A DNA stretch of 64,000 nt. Source: Sphaerisporangium sp040685555. GTDB lineage: Bacteria; Actinomycetota; Actinomycetes; Streptosporangiales; Streptosporangiaceae. Positions 1-6,813 of the stretch are shown piece by piece. The DNA is taken from contig NZ_JBFBIK010000019.1 in NCBI RefSeq assembly GCF_040685555.1, positions 21,057 to 85,056 of the forward strand, written 5' to 3'. A program made the translations under genes and the position numbers. The notes under the pieces are model-generated. The model searched no databases. It saw only the letters and a program-made list of their open reading frames with translations, and was not told the origin of the DNA. Position 1 is the stretch's first letter. Every line of letters starts with the position of its first letter.

Positions 1-160
1 AGCCGATCTGGTCGGCGTGGACGGCGATCTCGCGGACCTCGTGCAGCAGCTTCTGGTACGACTCGGTGTCGCGGCCGATGGGGCGCCTGGCCCGGGCGTT
101 CTCCTCCTGGCTGTACCCGGAGCCGGGGATCTGCGGGTTGAGCATTATGGAAAATTTCAC
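1..160 (-). CDS. LLM-class flavin-dependent oxidoreductase, N-terminal part (runs off the window)
   Basis: Only the first 53 codons are present; the gene continues past base 1. It reads VKFSIMLNPQIPG..., with a beta-strand start and then a helix, as in the TIM barrel of luciferase-like monooxygenases. The start is GTG at 160 with a GAGGAG ribosome site at 170-175. It lies 13 bp downstream of the alpha/beta hydrolase stop, so the two are probably one operon transcribed from near 1056. The cofactor (FMN or F420) and substrate cannot be judged from this piece. Confidence 0.7.
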   Translation of the reverse strand, partial: MKFSIMLNPQIPGSGYSQEENARARRPIGRDTESYQKLLHEVREIAVHADQIG

Positions 161-173
161 GGCAAACGTCTCC

Positions 174-998
174 TCATGCGCGAGCGCCCGCGAGCGCCTT
201 CAGCCAGTTGTTGACGACGAGGAGGAACTCCGCCGGGCGTTCCTCGTGCAGCCGGTGGCCGCTGCCCTCCCAGACCACGGTCCGCGAGCGGGGGTCCTTG
301 AACAGGCCAGACTCCCAGGCGGCCTGGCCGGGGTCGAACCAGAAGCTCAGCACCGGGCAGTCCCTGCGTGCCAGGTAGCCGTCGGAGTTGGGCCGCACCC
401 CGATCGCGCCCGGCACCGCGAACATCGCCTCGAACGCCTCCACGAGCACGTGGGGCGGCGTGGCGAGCGTGCGCCTGCGGTGCCACTCCCTGATGAGCGG
501 GGGAGTGGCGCGCGTGTACGACCACCGGTCGATCCCGACGGCCACGGTGCCGGTGTCCCCGTCGCGCAGGGCCGCCACCATGGCGGGGAAGCCCGAGGCG
601 ATCGGATCGGCGAAGCCGTACCCCGGGTCGACCGTCACCAGCGCGCGCACCGCCTCGGGATGCTCGACGGCGAGGTGGGAGACCACCTGGCCGCCCATGG
701 AGTGGCCGACGGCCACGACCGGGCCCGTGCCGAGCCCGGCGAGCAGCTCGGCCAGGTCGGCGGCCATCCGGCGCGGGGTGTTGCCGGTGTCGCGGGAGGA
801 GGAGTATCCATGTCCCCGGAGGTCGACGGCGATGACGCGGTGCCGCTCGCGGAGCTTCGGGATGTGGTGCGACCATTCGTGGGAGTCCGACCCCCATCCG
901 TGGACGAGCAGCAGCACCGAGCCGGCACCGGTGTCACCGGTGTCACCGGTGTCATCGGTATAGAACAGCCGCACGCCGTCGACATCGGCGAATGCCAT
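174..998 (-). CDS. alpha/beta hydrolase
   Basis: A 274-residue alpha/beta-hydrolase fold enzyme. The oxyanion-hole motif HGWG is near residue 34, the nucleophile elbow GHSMGG near 98, and the late catalytic His lies in SGHRLHEERP near the C-terminus, so the triad looks complete. Length is normal for the family. The N-terminus carries a DTGDTGDTG run made by a 9-bp tandem repeat, an insertion close to the first strand. ATG 998 is preceded by AGGAAGG. The gene diverges from the LLM gene at 1118 across a region holding a KstR2-like palindrome, which suggests a role in the same catabolic programme. The substrate (ester or C-C bond) is unknown. Confidence 0.85.
   Translation of the reverse strand: MAFADVDGVRLFYTDDTGDTGDTGAGSVLLLVHGWGSDSHEWSHHIPKLRERHRVIAVDLRGHGYSSSRDTGNTPRRMAADLAELLAGLGTGPVVAVGHSMGGQVVSHLAVEHPEAVRALVTVDPGYGFADPIASGFPAMVAALRDGDTGTVAVGIDRWSYTRATPPLIREWHRRRTLATPPHVLVEAFEAMFAVPGAIGVRPNSDGYLARRDCPVLSFWFDPGQAAWESGLFKDPRSRTVVWEGSGHRLHEERPAEFLLVVNNWLKALAGARA
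928..959. repeat. 9-bp tandem repeat inside the hydrolase gene
   Basis: About three and a half copies of a GGTGTCACC-like unit. On the minus strand they encode Asp-Thr-Gly repeats at residues 15-23 of the hydrolase. The frame is kept, so copy-number change would alter only the length of a surface loop. Confidence 0.8.
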
Positions 999-1031
999 GA
1001 GCGCCCTTCCTATGAGGACTTCCCGCCAGGC

Positions 1032-1060
1032 AAGCTACCCTAGGAATGCTAACCGAGCAA
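1032..1060 (-). promoter_or_regulatory. putative promoter of the hydrolase-LLM operon
   Basis: On the minus strand TTGCTC (1055-1060) and TAGCTT (1032-1037) are separated by exactly 17 bp and lie 34 bp upstream of the hydrolase ATG. The -35 box overlaps the palindrome at 1056-1073. Assigned by pattern only. Confidence 0.4.
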
Positions 1061-1073
1061 TCGCTTGTTTAGC
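1056..1073. promoter_or_regulatory. KstR2-like operator, site 1
   Basis: AGCAATCG-CT-TGTTTAGC. It matches the window-wide consensus ACCAAGCG-NN-YGCTTGGT imperfectly and is one mismatch from the published KstR2 core AnCAAGnnCTTGnT. It lies between the divergent hydrolase (998) and LLM (1118) genes. Confidence 0.5.
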
Positions 1074-1117
1074 CACGCGGGGTTCGTCACAGGGTTTGTC
1101 ACGGAGAGGACGGCGTC

Positions 1118-1945
1118 ATGCGGCTGGGCGTCACGATGTTCACCACCGATCAGGCTATGCCCGTCGCCGATCTGGCACGAGCGGCCGAGGAGCGGGGTTT
1201 CTCCTCGCTGTACGTGCCCGAGCACACCCACATCCCGATCTCCCGCAGGACGCCGCCCGCCGCCGGGCAGGACGTGCTGCCGGAGGAGTACAAGCGGACC
1301 CTCGACCCGCTGGTGGCCCTCGCCTACGCGGCGGCCGTGACCGAGCGCCTCACCGTCGGCACGGGCATCATGCTCGCGGCCCAGCGCGACCCCATCGTCA
1401 CGGCCAAGGCCGTCGCGACCCTCGACCACCTCTCCGGCGGGCGGTTCGTGCTCGGCGTCGGATTCGGATGGAACGTCGAGGAGATGGAGGACCACGGCGT
1501 GCCGTACGGCTCGCGCCGTGACGTCGCCCGCGAGCACGTGCTGGCCATGAAGGAGCTGTGGAGCAGGGAGGTCGCCGGCTTCGAGGGGCGGCACGCGCGC
1601 TTCGAGCCGTCCTGGTCGTGGCCCAAACCGGTCGGCGGGCCACCGGTCTACATCGGGGGCGCGGCGGGCCCGAAGATGTTCGCGCACGTCGCCGAGTACG
1701 CCGACGGCTGGATGCCGATCGGCGGCAAGGGCGTGAAGGACGCGCTGCCCGCCCTTCGCGAGGCGTACGAGAAGGCCGGGCGCGACCCGGCGACGGTCAG
1801 GGTGATCCCGTTCGGCACCGTCCCGAGCCGGGGGAAGCTCGACTACTACGCCGGGCTCGGCATACAGGAGGTCGTGTGCAGCCTCCCGGCCGCGTCCGCC
1901 GACACCGTGCTGCCGATGCTCGACGGCTACTCCTCGTTGCTCTGA
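1118..1945 (+). CDS. LLM-class F420-dependent oxidoreductase (TIGR03619-like)
   Basis: A 275-residue luciferase-like TIM-barrel oxidoreductase. The N-terminus MRLGVTMFTTDQAM, the segment SSLYVPEHTHIP near residue 30, the conserved DHLSGGRFVLGVGFGW near 105 and GGPPVYIGGAA near 170 are typical of the F420-dependent subgroup; F420 use is inferred from the family. GGAGAGGA precedes ATG 1118. The last 19 bp overlap the convergent metallo-hydrolase gene. Position next to a KstR2-like operator suggests oxidation or reduction of a steroid-derived or similar alicyclic intermediate. The real substrate is unknown. Confidence 0.85.
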   Translation: MRLGVTMFTTDQAMPVADLARAAEERGFSSLYVPEHTHIPISRRTPPAAGQDVLPEEYKRTLDPLVALAYAAAVTERLTVGTGIMLAAQRDPIVTAKAVATLDHLSGGRFVLGVGFGWNVEEMEDHGVPYGSRRDVAREHVLAMKELWSREVAGFEGRHARFEPSWSWPKPVGGPPVYIGGAAGPKMFAHVAEYADGWMPIGGKGVKDALPALREAYEKAGRDPATVRVIPFGTVPSRGKLDYYAGLGIQEVVCSLPAASADTVLPMLDGYSSLL

Positions 1946-3258
1946 GCCCGGGGCACCCACCACATCTGCCCGCTCGCGATCTCGTGGTACACGTCGAGCA
2001 GGTCCTTGTGGGTGGTCACGCTCCGCGACTCGGCGGCGGCCCAGGTGTACACCCCGCGCGACATGGTCGACGTCTCCTGCTGTACGCGCAGCGTGTAGAC
2101 GCGTGCCCTGATCTCGTGCACCTTGTGGTCGCTCGGGTCGGCCTGCATGGCCAGCTCCGCCAGCTGGCACGCCAGGCGCAGGTCCCCGTCCGCGGCGGCG
2201 GTGGCGGCGCGCGCGGCGAGGACGGGGGCGCCTCCGGCGAGCGCGGCGAGGGCCGAGGCCAGCACCTCGTCGGGCGCCGGCTTGAGGTGCGCGGGGTTCC
2301 CGTCGTGCCACCCGCCGTACAGCCGCCAGATGTTGCGCACGACGAACTCCGGCTCGTCGTAGTGCGGCTGCAGGTAAGGGCGGCCCGCCAGCGCCTCGGG
2401 GGGTTTCACGGTGTGGATGATCTCGTCGAGGCGGGCGCCCGCGTTCATCATCTCCAGCGTCTGTTCCACCAGGCTGTCCAGGTAGTCCGCCGTGTCGGTC
2501 AGCGCCTGCCGCACCCTGCCGGTCCCGGCGATGGGCAGGCCGTGGCCGGGCAGCAGCACCTCCGCGTCCAGGGCGGCCATCTTCCGCAGCGCGATCGCCC
2601 ACTCGTCGGGGTACCGCTGCACCTTCTGCGGGTTCCCGGCGTTCGGGGTGACCCAGATGAACAGGTCGCCGGTCAGCAGCACGCCGCGCTCGGGCAGGAA
2701 CGCCCAGGTGGCGTCGTCGGTCTCCCCGCGCGCGTGGTGCATCTCGAAGGTGACGTCGCCGAGCGAGAGCCGCATCTCGTCGCGGTACGTCAGGTCGGGC
2801 CGGCGGTAGGCCGTCGGCCAGGTCATCCGGGTGAAGCCGAACTGCCGCTGGTTGATCACCGTGTTGTAGCCGGCGGTCCTGGCGTACCGGGTGAACCGGG
2901 CGGCGACGTTCTCGTGCGCGATGACGCTCGGGCGAGGGCCGTCCTCCGCGTCGAAGGGATCCATGCCCGCGACGTGGTCGAAGTGCCCGTGGGAGAAGAT
3001 GGCGTAGCGGACTGGCTCATCGGACCAGGCCCTCATGGCCGCGTGCATGTTCCGCGCGTCCATGTTGTTCCCGGTGTCGAACAGAGCCAGGCCGCCCTCG
3101 CCCCGGATGCCGTAGACGTTGCCGAACGCGGGCCACATGACCACGCGATCGGCCACCTCCTGCACCCCCCTCGAGCGCAGGTCCCGCAGCGGCACCTCCT
3201 GCGGGGTCACCGACCCGCCCCAAACACTGTCCGCATGGTCGAGGATCGGCGTTGTCAT
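1927..3258 (-). CDS. MBL-fold hydrolase with alkylsulfatase dimerisation domain
   Basis: A 443-residue metallo-beta-lactamase-fold protein. The zinc motif SHGHFDHVAG is near residue 90, further ligands appear in LTGDLF and in PGHGLPI, and after the MBL domain there is a helical region like that of SdsA/Yjcs alkylsulfatases (DEPEFVVRNIWRLYGGWHDGNPAHLKP). It lacks the C-terminal SCP-like domain usual in full-length SdsA, so it is a short member. The start chosen is ATG 3258 (MTTPILDHAD); a longer reading to 3375 would cross a promoter palindrome. It lies downstream of the LAL regulator on the same strand. Hydrolysis of sulfate esters or lactones is inferred, not shown. Confidence 0.8.
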   Translation of the reverse strand: MTTPILDHADSVWGGSVTPQEVPLRDLRSRGVQEVADRVVMWPAFGNVYGIRGEGGLALFDTGNNMDARNMHAAMRAWSDEPVRYAIFSHGHFDHVAGMDPFDAEDGPRPSVIAHENVAARFTRYARTAGYNTVINQRQFGFTRMTWPTAYRRPDLTYRDEMRLSLGDVTFEMHHARGETDDATWAFLPERGVLLTGDLFIWVTPNAGNPQKVQRYPDEWAIALRKMAALDAEVLLPGHGLPIAGTGRVRQALTDTADYLDSLVEQTLEMMNAGARLDEIIHTVKPPEALAGRPYLQPHYDEPEFVVRNIWRLYGGWHDGNPAHLKPAPDEVLASALAALAGGAPVLAARAATAAADGDLRLACQLAELAMQADPSDHKVHEIRARVYTLRVQQETSTMSRGVYTWAAAESRSVTTHKDLLDVYHEIASGQMWWVPRAQSNEE

Positions 3259-3292
3259 GGGCCAAGCCTGTCGCGGACGCCCCCGCCGCAGC

Positions 3293-3310
3293 AGTAGGGA
3301 GTTCCCTACT
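3293..3310. promoter_or_regulatory. perfect 18-bp palindrome upstream of the MBL gene
   Basis: AGTAGGGA-GT-TCCCTACT has 8-bp arms with a 2-bp centre and lies 35 bp upstream of the MBL start codon. A LuxR-type (GerE) HTH protein is encoded directly upstream and such regulators often bind short dyads, so this is a candidate operator for that regulator. No binding evidence. Confidence 0.5.
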
Positions 3311-3423
3311 CCTTGGATCTTCGCCGTCTCAGGGCCGCCGGCACAAGCGCCGTCCAGACGTCGATGGCGCAGCACGAGCTGTAATCGTCGGAGGCTTGGT
3401 GCAGTGGCGCCGCACCCGAGCGG

Positions 3424-6105
3424 TCATACTTCGCCGCGTTCGTACGCCAGGGCCAGCTCGACGCGGGAGCGTAAGCCGGTCTTGGCGTACACGCGGGACA
3501 GGTAGACCTCCACGGTCTTGCGGCTGTAGTGCAGCTCGTCGGCGATCTGGGGGTTGGAGAGCCCGGTCGCGACCAGTTCGATGACGCGTCGTTCGACCGG
3601 GGTGAGCGCGGCGGCGGGGGCCGGGGCGAGCCCGGCGTCCCTGAGGCGGCGGGCCGTCCGCTCGCGCCACGGCGCCGCGCCGAGGTCGGTGAAGATCCCG
3701 TGCGCCCGTACGAGCTGGGCGCCGTCCCCGAGCGCTCCGAGGACGAGGCGTGCACGGCCCTCCTCGAACCTCAGGCCGTCCGCCCTGGCCGCCTCCAGCA
3801 CGGCTTCGGCCCGGGCGGCGTCGTGGAAGGCCCCCGCCGTCGCGAGCTCGGCAGTCATGCGCGCCCGTGGGGTGCCGGTCCGCGCGACCTCGGCCAGGGT
3901 GACGGCCGCCTCACGGGCCGGCTCCATCTCTCCCGCGAAGCTGTGCATGGCCACTCGGAGGGCCAGGACGCGATGCGCGACGTCCGGCGGCCCGCCGGCC
4001 ATGGCCTCGTCCAGCAGCCGGACGGCCGTCGCGCGGTCTCCGAGGCCGAGCGCCCGTCTGGCCTTGAACATGGCGCGCAGAGACAGTTGCAGGACGCAGT
4101 TGGGCGGCGGGTCGGCGAGCAGCGGCTCGGCCTCGTCGTAGCGTCCCTGGTCGAGCAGGATGTCGAGCTCGATGTTGCGCAGCAGCGCGACGTTCTCCCA
4201 GAGCCCGGCCTCGGTGAGCGTGACGGCGTCCGAACGGATGTCGCGCAGGGCGTGCTCCCACTCGCCGCCGAGCCGCCGGACCACCGCCATGGTGCGTACG
4301 TGCTGGCCCGCGATGTTGTGCCAGCCGAGCCCCCGGTAGATCGCCTCGGCCTCGGAGAGCAGCCCGAGCGTACGGGTGCGCACGCCACCGCTGGCGAGGA
4401 GGTGCGCCGCCGACTCCAGCGCGGCCAGCCGCCCGGCCGGTGGCAGCGCCGCGGAGGCCGACAGGAGGGTGTCCAGGGCCCGTTCGGTCTCCTCCCACCT
4501 TCCCCTGATGATCGCGTCGCCGGCCAGGGCGCTGAGGGCGATCACGAGGTCCTCCGAAGGGCACTGGGGAAGGGCCCGCCAGCTCTCCTTCACCAGGTCG
4601 GCGGAGTCGAGGCCGAGCTGGGTGCTGATCACGGCCCGCTGGGCGAGCAGCGCGGTCGGATCGTCGGCGAGGGGAAGCTGATCGGCGGCGATCGACACCG
4701 CCACCTCGTACTGCCCCATGGAGTGCGCGGCGTTGACCAGCGTGTGCGCGGTGCGGGTGTGCCGGCGTCCGGGGGGCAGCACGGCGAGGGCCGCCCGTCC
4801 GGCGCGCAGCGCGTCCACGGGGCGGGAGCCTTTCCAGTACGACAGCGCCTGCCTGGCCAGCAGCACGCCGCGCTCCCCGGGCGGGGCCAGCACGGCGGCC
4901 CTGCCGTACCAGTGGCCGGCGGAGAGCGGCGCGGTCCAGCGGGTCAGCTCGGCGGCGCGGAGCATGGCGGGCAGCGCCTGGGCGCTCGTGGCTCCCTCGG
5001 CGAGGTGGGTGGCCCACTCAAGGACCCGGCGCGTCCCGCTGAGGCCCTGCCGGTGGAGCAGTTCGGCGATGCGGGTGTGGACCCTGCGCCGTTCGGCCGG
5101 GCCGAGGTCGGCGTAGAGGGCCTCGGCGACCAGCGGGTGGGCGAACTCGTACGTGCCCTCGCCGGTGCCCACGACCAGGCCGTCCCTCACCAGCCCGTCG
5201 AACGCGCGCTCGGCCTCGCCGGCGTCGAGTCCGGCGACCTCGGCGAGCGCGTCCAGGTCGGCCATGCCGGCGGGGCGGGTGCGGCGGAGCGCGGCGAGCA
5301 CCTTGGCGAGGTTGCGGCCGCCCTGGTCGCGCTGGAACAGCCGGCTGAGTATGGCGCCCCTGCGCGGGCCGGGGTAGGCCGACTGGATCGCGCCGCCCTG
5401 CACGAGCGTCAGCACCGCCTCGCGGACGAACCACGGGTTGCCCCGGCTCTCGTCGTGGACGCGGCGCAGGATCGGCTCGCTCGGGGTACGGCCGAGCAGG
5501 CTGGTCACCAGGGCGGTGACCTCGTCGAGCGACAGCGGGCTGAGCCGTACGGCGAGGTCGGCGTCCATCGCGGGGAGGCGTCTGGCCGTGCCGGCGACGG
5601 CCAGGCCCCGTACGCGGCGGGGGAGATAGGAGAGCACGCCGAGGGTGTCGGCGTCGGCCAGGTGCAGGTCGTCGATGGCGAGGAACGTGCGGCCCGGCAG
5701 CCCCTCCAGCAGGTTGGCGGTGCGCACGGCCGGGGCGGCGCCGGTGATCCCGAGGGCGGCCTGGTCGATGGCGTCCAGCAGTTCCTTGAGCGGTTCACGG
5801 GCGGCAGGGACGGCGTGGAGGGGGCCGAGCGCGTCGGCGAGCGAGGCGTAGGCGAGGCCGCTTCCGAAGTCGCGCGCCTGGCCGTGGAGCACCCGGTAGC
5901 CCACGGACCTGGCGAGCACCTCGGTCTCGGCCAGCAGGTGGGTCTTCCCGATGCCGGCCTCGCCGTGGATGAGCAGCGTCACGGGCGGGCGGAGCAGCGC
6001 GGCCTCGAACCGGCGCAGGACCGCCGGCCGGTCGGCGGGGTCCGGGGCAGCGTGGTGGGCAGCGTGGTCGGCAGGGTGGTGGGCGGGTGTGGGGGGGTCC
6101 TCCAC
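3424..6105 (-). CDS. LAL-family ATP-binding LuxR-type transcriptional regulator
   Basis: An 893-residue large LuxR (MalT/LAL) regulator. A Walker A motif GEAGIGKTH is at residues 48-56 and a Walker B FLAIDD at 141-146. A long helical repeat region follows, and a C-terminal LuxR HTH (LTPVERRVIELVATGLSNPQ then TVEVYLSRVYAKTGLRSR, about 835-890) completes the family architecture at the usual length. It starts at GTG 6105, 3 bp after the TetR stop, so it is translationally linked to that gene. A perfect dyad lies between it and the MBL gene. It probably activates the MBL gene or the local transporter in response to an unknown ligand. Confidence 0.9.
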   Translation of the reverse strand: MEDPPTPAHHPADHAAHHAAPDPADRPAVLRRFEAALLRPPVTLLIHGEAGIGKTHLLAETEVLARSVGYRVLHGQARDFGSGLAYASLADALGPLHAVPAAREPLKELLDAIDQAALGITGAAPAVRTANLLEGLPGRTFLAIDDLHLADADTLGVLSYLPRRVRGLAVAGTARRLPAMDADLAVRLSPLSLDEVTALVTSLLGRTPSEPILRRVHDESRGNPWFVREAVLTLVQGGAIQSAYPGPRRGAILSRLFQRDQGGRNLAKVLAALRRTRPAGMADLDALAEVAGLDAGEAERAFDGLVRDGLVVGTGEGTYEFAHPLVAEALYADLGPAERRRVHTRIAELLHRQGLSGTRRVLEWATHLAEGATSAQALPAMLRAAELTRWTAPLSAGHWYGRAAVLAPPGERGVLLARQALSYWKGSRPVDALRAGRAALAVLPPGRRHTRTAHTLVNAAHSMGQYEVAVSIAADQLPLADDPTALLAQRAVISTQLGLDSADLVKESWRALPQCPSEDLVIALSALAGDAIIRGRWEETERALDTLLSASAALPPAGRLAALESAAHLLASGGVRTRTLGLLSEAEAIYRGLGWHNIAGQHVRTMAVVRRLGGEWEHALRDIRSDAVTLTEAGLWENVALLRNIELDILLDQGRYDEAEPLLADPPPNCVLQLSLRAMFKARRALGLGDRATAVRLLDEAMAGGPPDVAHRVLALRVAMHSFAGEMEPAREAAVTLAEVARTGTPRARMTAELATAGAFHDAARAEAVLEAARADGLRFEEGRARLVLGALGDGAQLVRAHGIFTDLGAAPWRERTARRLRDAGLAPAPAAALTPVERRVIELVATGLSNPQIADELHYSRKTVEVYLSRVYAKTGLRSRVELALAYERGEV

Positions 6106-6108
6106 GCG

Positions 6109-6675
6109 TCACCGGCCCTGGTCGCCGGCCAGGGCCGCGTCGTGGACGGCGAGGGCGGAGGCGAGCAGCAGCCTTCGTACCGTCTCCTGCGGGAGGTCCA
6201 TGGTCTTCACCACGGCGAACTGCAGGGAGCCCATGACCGCCCAGGCCCGGATCCGGGCGGCGCTGTCGGGCGACGGTCCGGCGAGCCGGTTGTAGATCTC
6301 CTCGCCGAAGGCCCGGATGGTCTCTCCCGGGGACCCGGGAGGGGCGTCGTCGGCTCCGCCGATATCTTCCATGAGCAGTCTTATTACGGCCCGGTGCTGA
6401 ACGACGAAGTCCGTCAGCGGCTCGATGAACCCGCGCGGGTCGTCGCCGTAGTCGCCTCCGAGCAGCGCGAACAGGTCGTCGGCCGCCGGTGCGATCAGCT
6501 CCGCGGCGAGCTTGTCCTTGGGGTGGAAGTGGTAGGCCACGGCCGTCTTGGTCAGCCCGACCCGGGCGGCGATGTCGGTGAGGGATGTGGCGGCGTAGCC
6601 GCGCTCGGCGAACAAGTGGCGCGCGGCGGCGAGGATCCGGCTACGGGTGTCACTGCCACGGTCGAATGTGGTCAT
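6109..6675 (-). CDS. TetR-family transcriptional regulator
   Basis: A 188-residue TetR repressor. The N-terminal HTH reads SRILAAARHLFAERGYAATS then LTDIAARVGLTKTAVAYHFH (residues 12-55). The ligand domain is not assignable. ATG 6675 (MTTFDRG) is preferred to the upstream in-frame ATG at 6792, which would lie beyond the candidate operator. The gene diverges from the MMPL exporter with a near-perfect dyad at 6741-6756 between them, the standard arrangement of a local repressor controlling an efflux pump, and it is followed almost without gap by the LAL regulator. Confidence 0.9.
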   Translation of the reverse strand: MTTFDRGSDTRSRILAAARHLFAERGYAATSLTDIAARVGLTKTAVAYHFHPKDKLAAELIAPAADDLFALLGGDYGDDPRGFIEPLTDFVVQHRAVIRLLMEDIGGADDAPPGSPGETIRAFGEEIYNRLAGPSPDSAARIRAWAVMGSLQFAVVKTMDLPQETVRRLLLASALAVHDAALAGDQGR

Positions 6676-6740
6676 GGTCTCACTTCTTAGCGCGACGGAG
6701 CATTTCAGGATAATCGCGCCTAAGCTCTTAAACGGACGTC

Positions 6741-6756
6741 CTGCACGGCCGTACAG
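6741..6756. promoter_or_regulatory. candidate operator of the TetR/MMPL pair
   Basis: CTGCACGGCCGTACAG is a 16-bp palindrome with one mismatched pair. It lies between the divergent TetR (6675) and MMPL (6814) starts and is flanked by two GACGTC hexamers (6735 and 6762 region). Its size and position suit a TetR dimer. Confidence 0.5.
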
Positions 6757-6813
6757 AACGGGACGTCGCAATCGTCTTTCGGAATTCATCAATAGTGTCT
6801 GGGACGGTCACCG

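Noticed and set aside
66..1043. Long open frame on the plus strand opposite the hydrolase
   Set aside because: It is Arg/Gly/Pro/His-rich shadow coding of a high-GC gene, with no domain; the minus-strand hydrolase is clear.
1049..2602. Minus-strand frame of 517 codons across the LLM and MBL genes
   Set aside because: Covers the real plus-strand LLM gene, begins inside the MBL gene in another frame and has no motifs.
3529..6690. A 1053-codon open frame opposite the LAL and TetR genes
   Set aside because: It mirrors the GC-skewed codon positions of the real genes and gives repetitive low-complexity protein. The LAL and TetR domains on the other strand explain the region.
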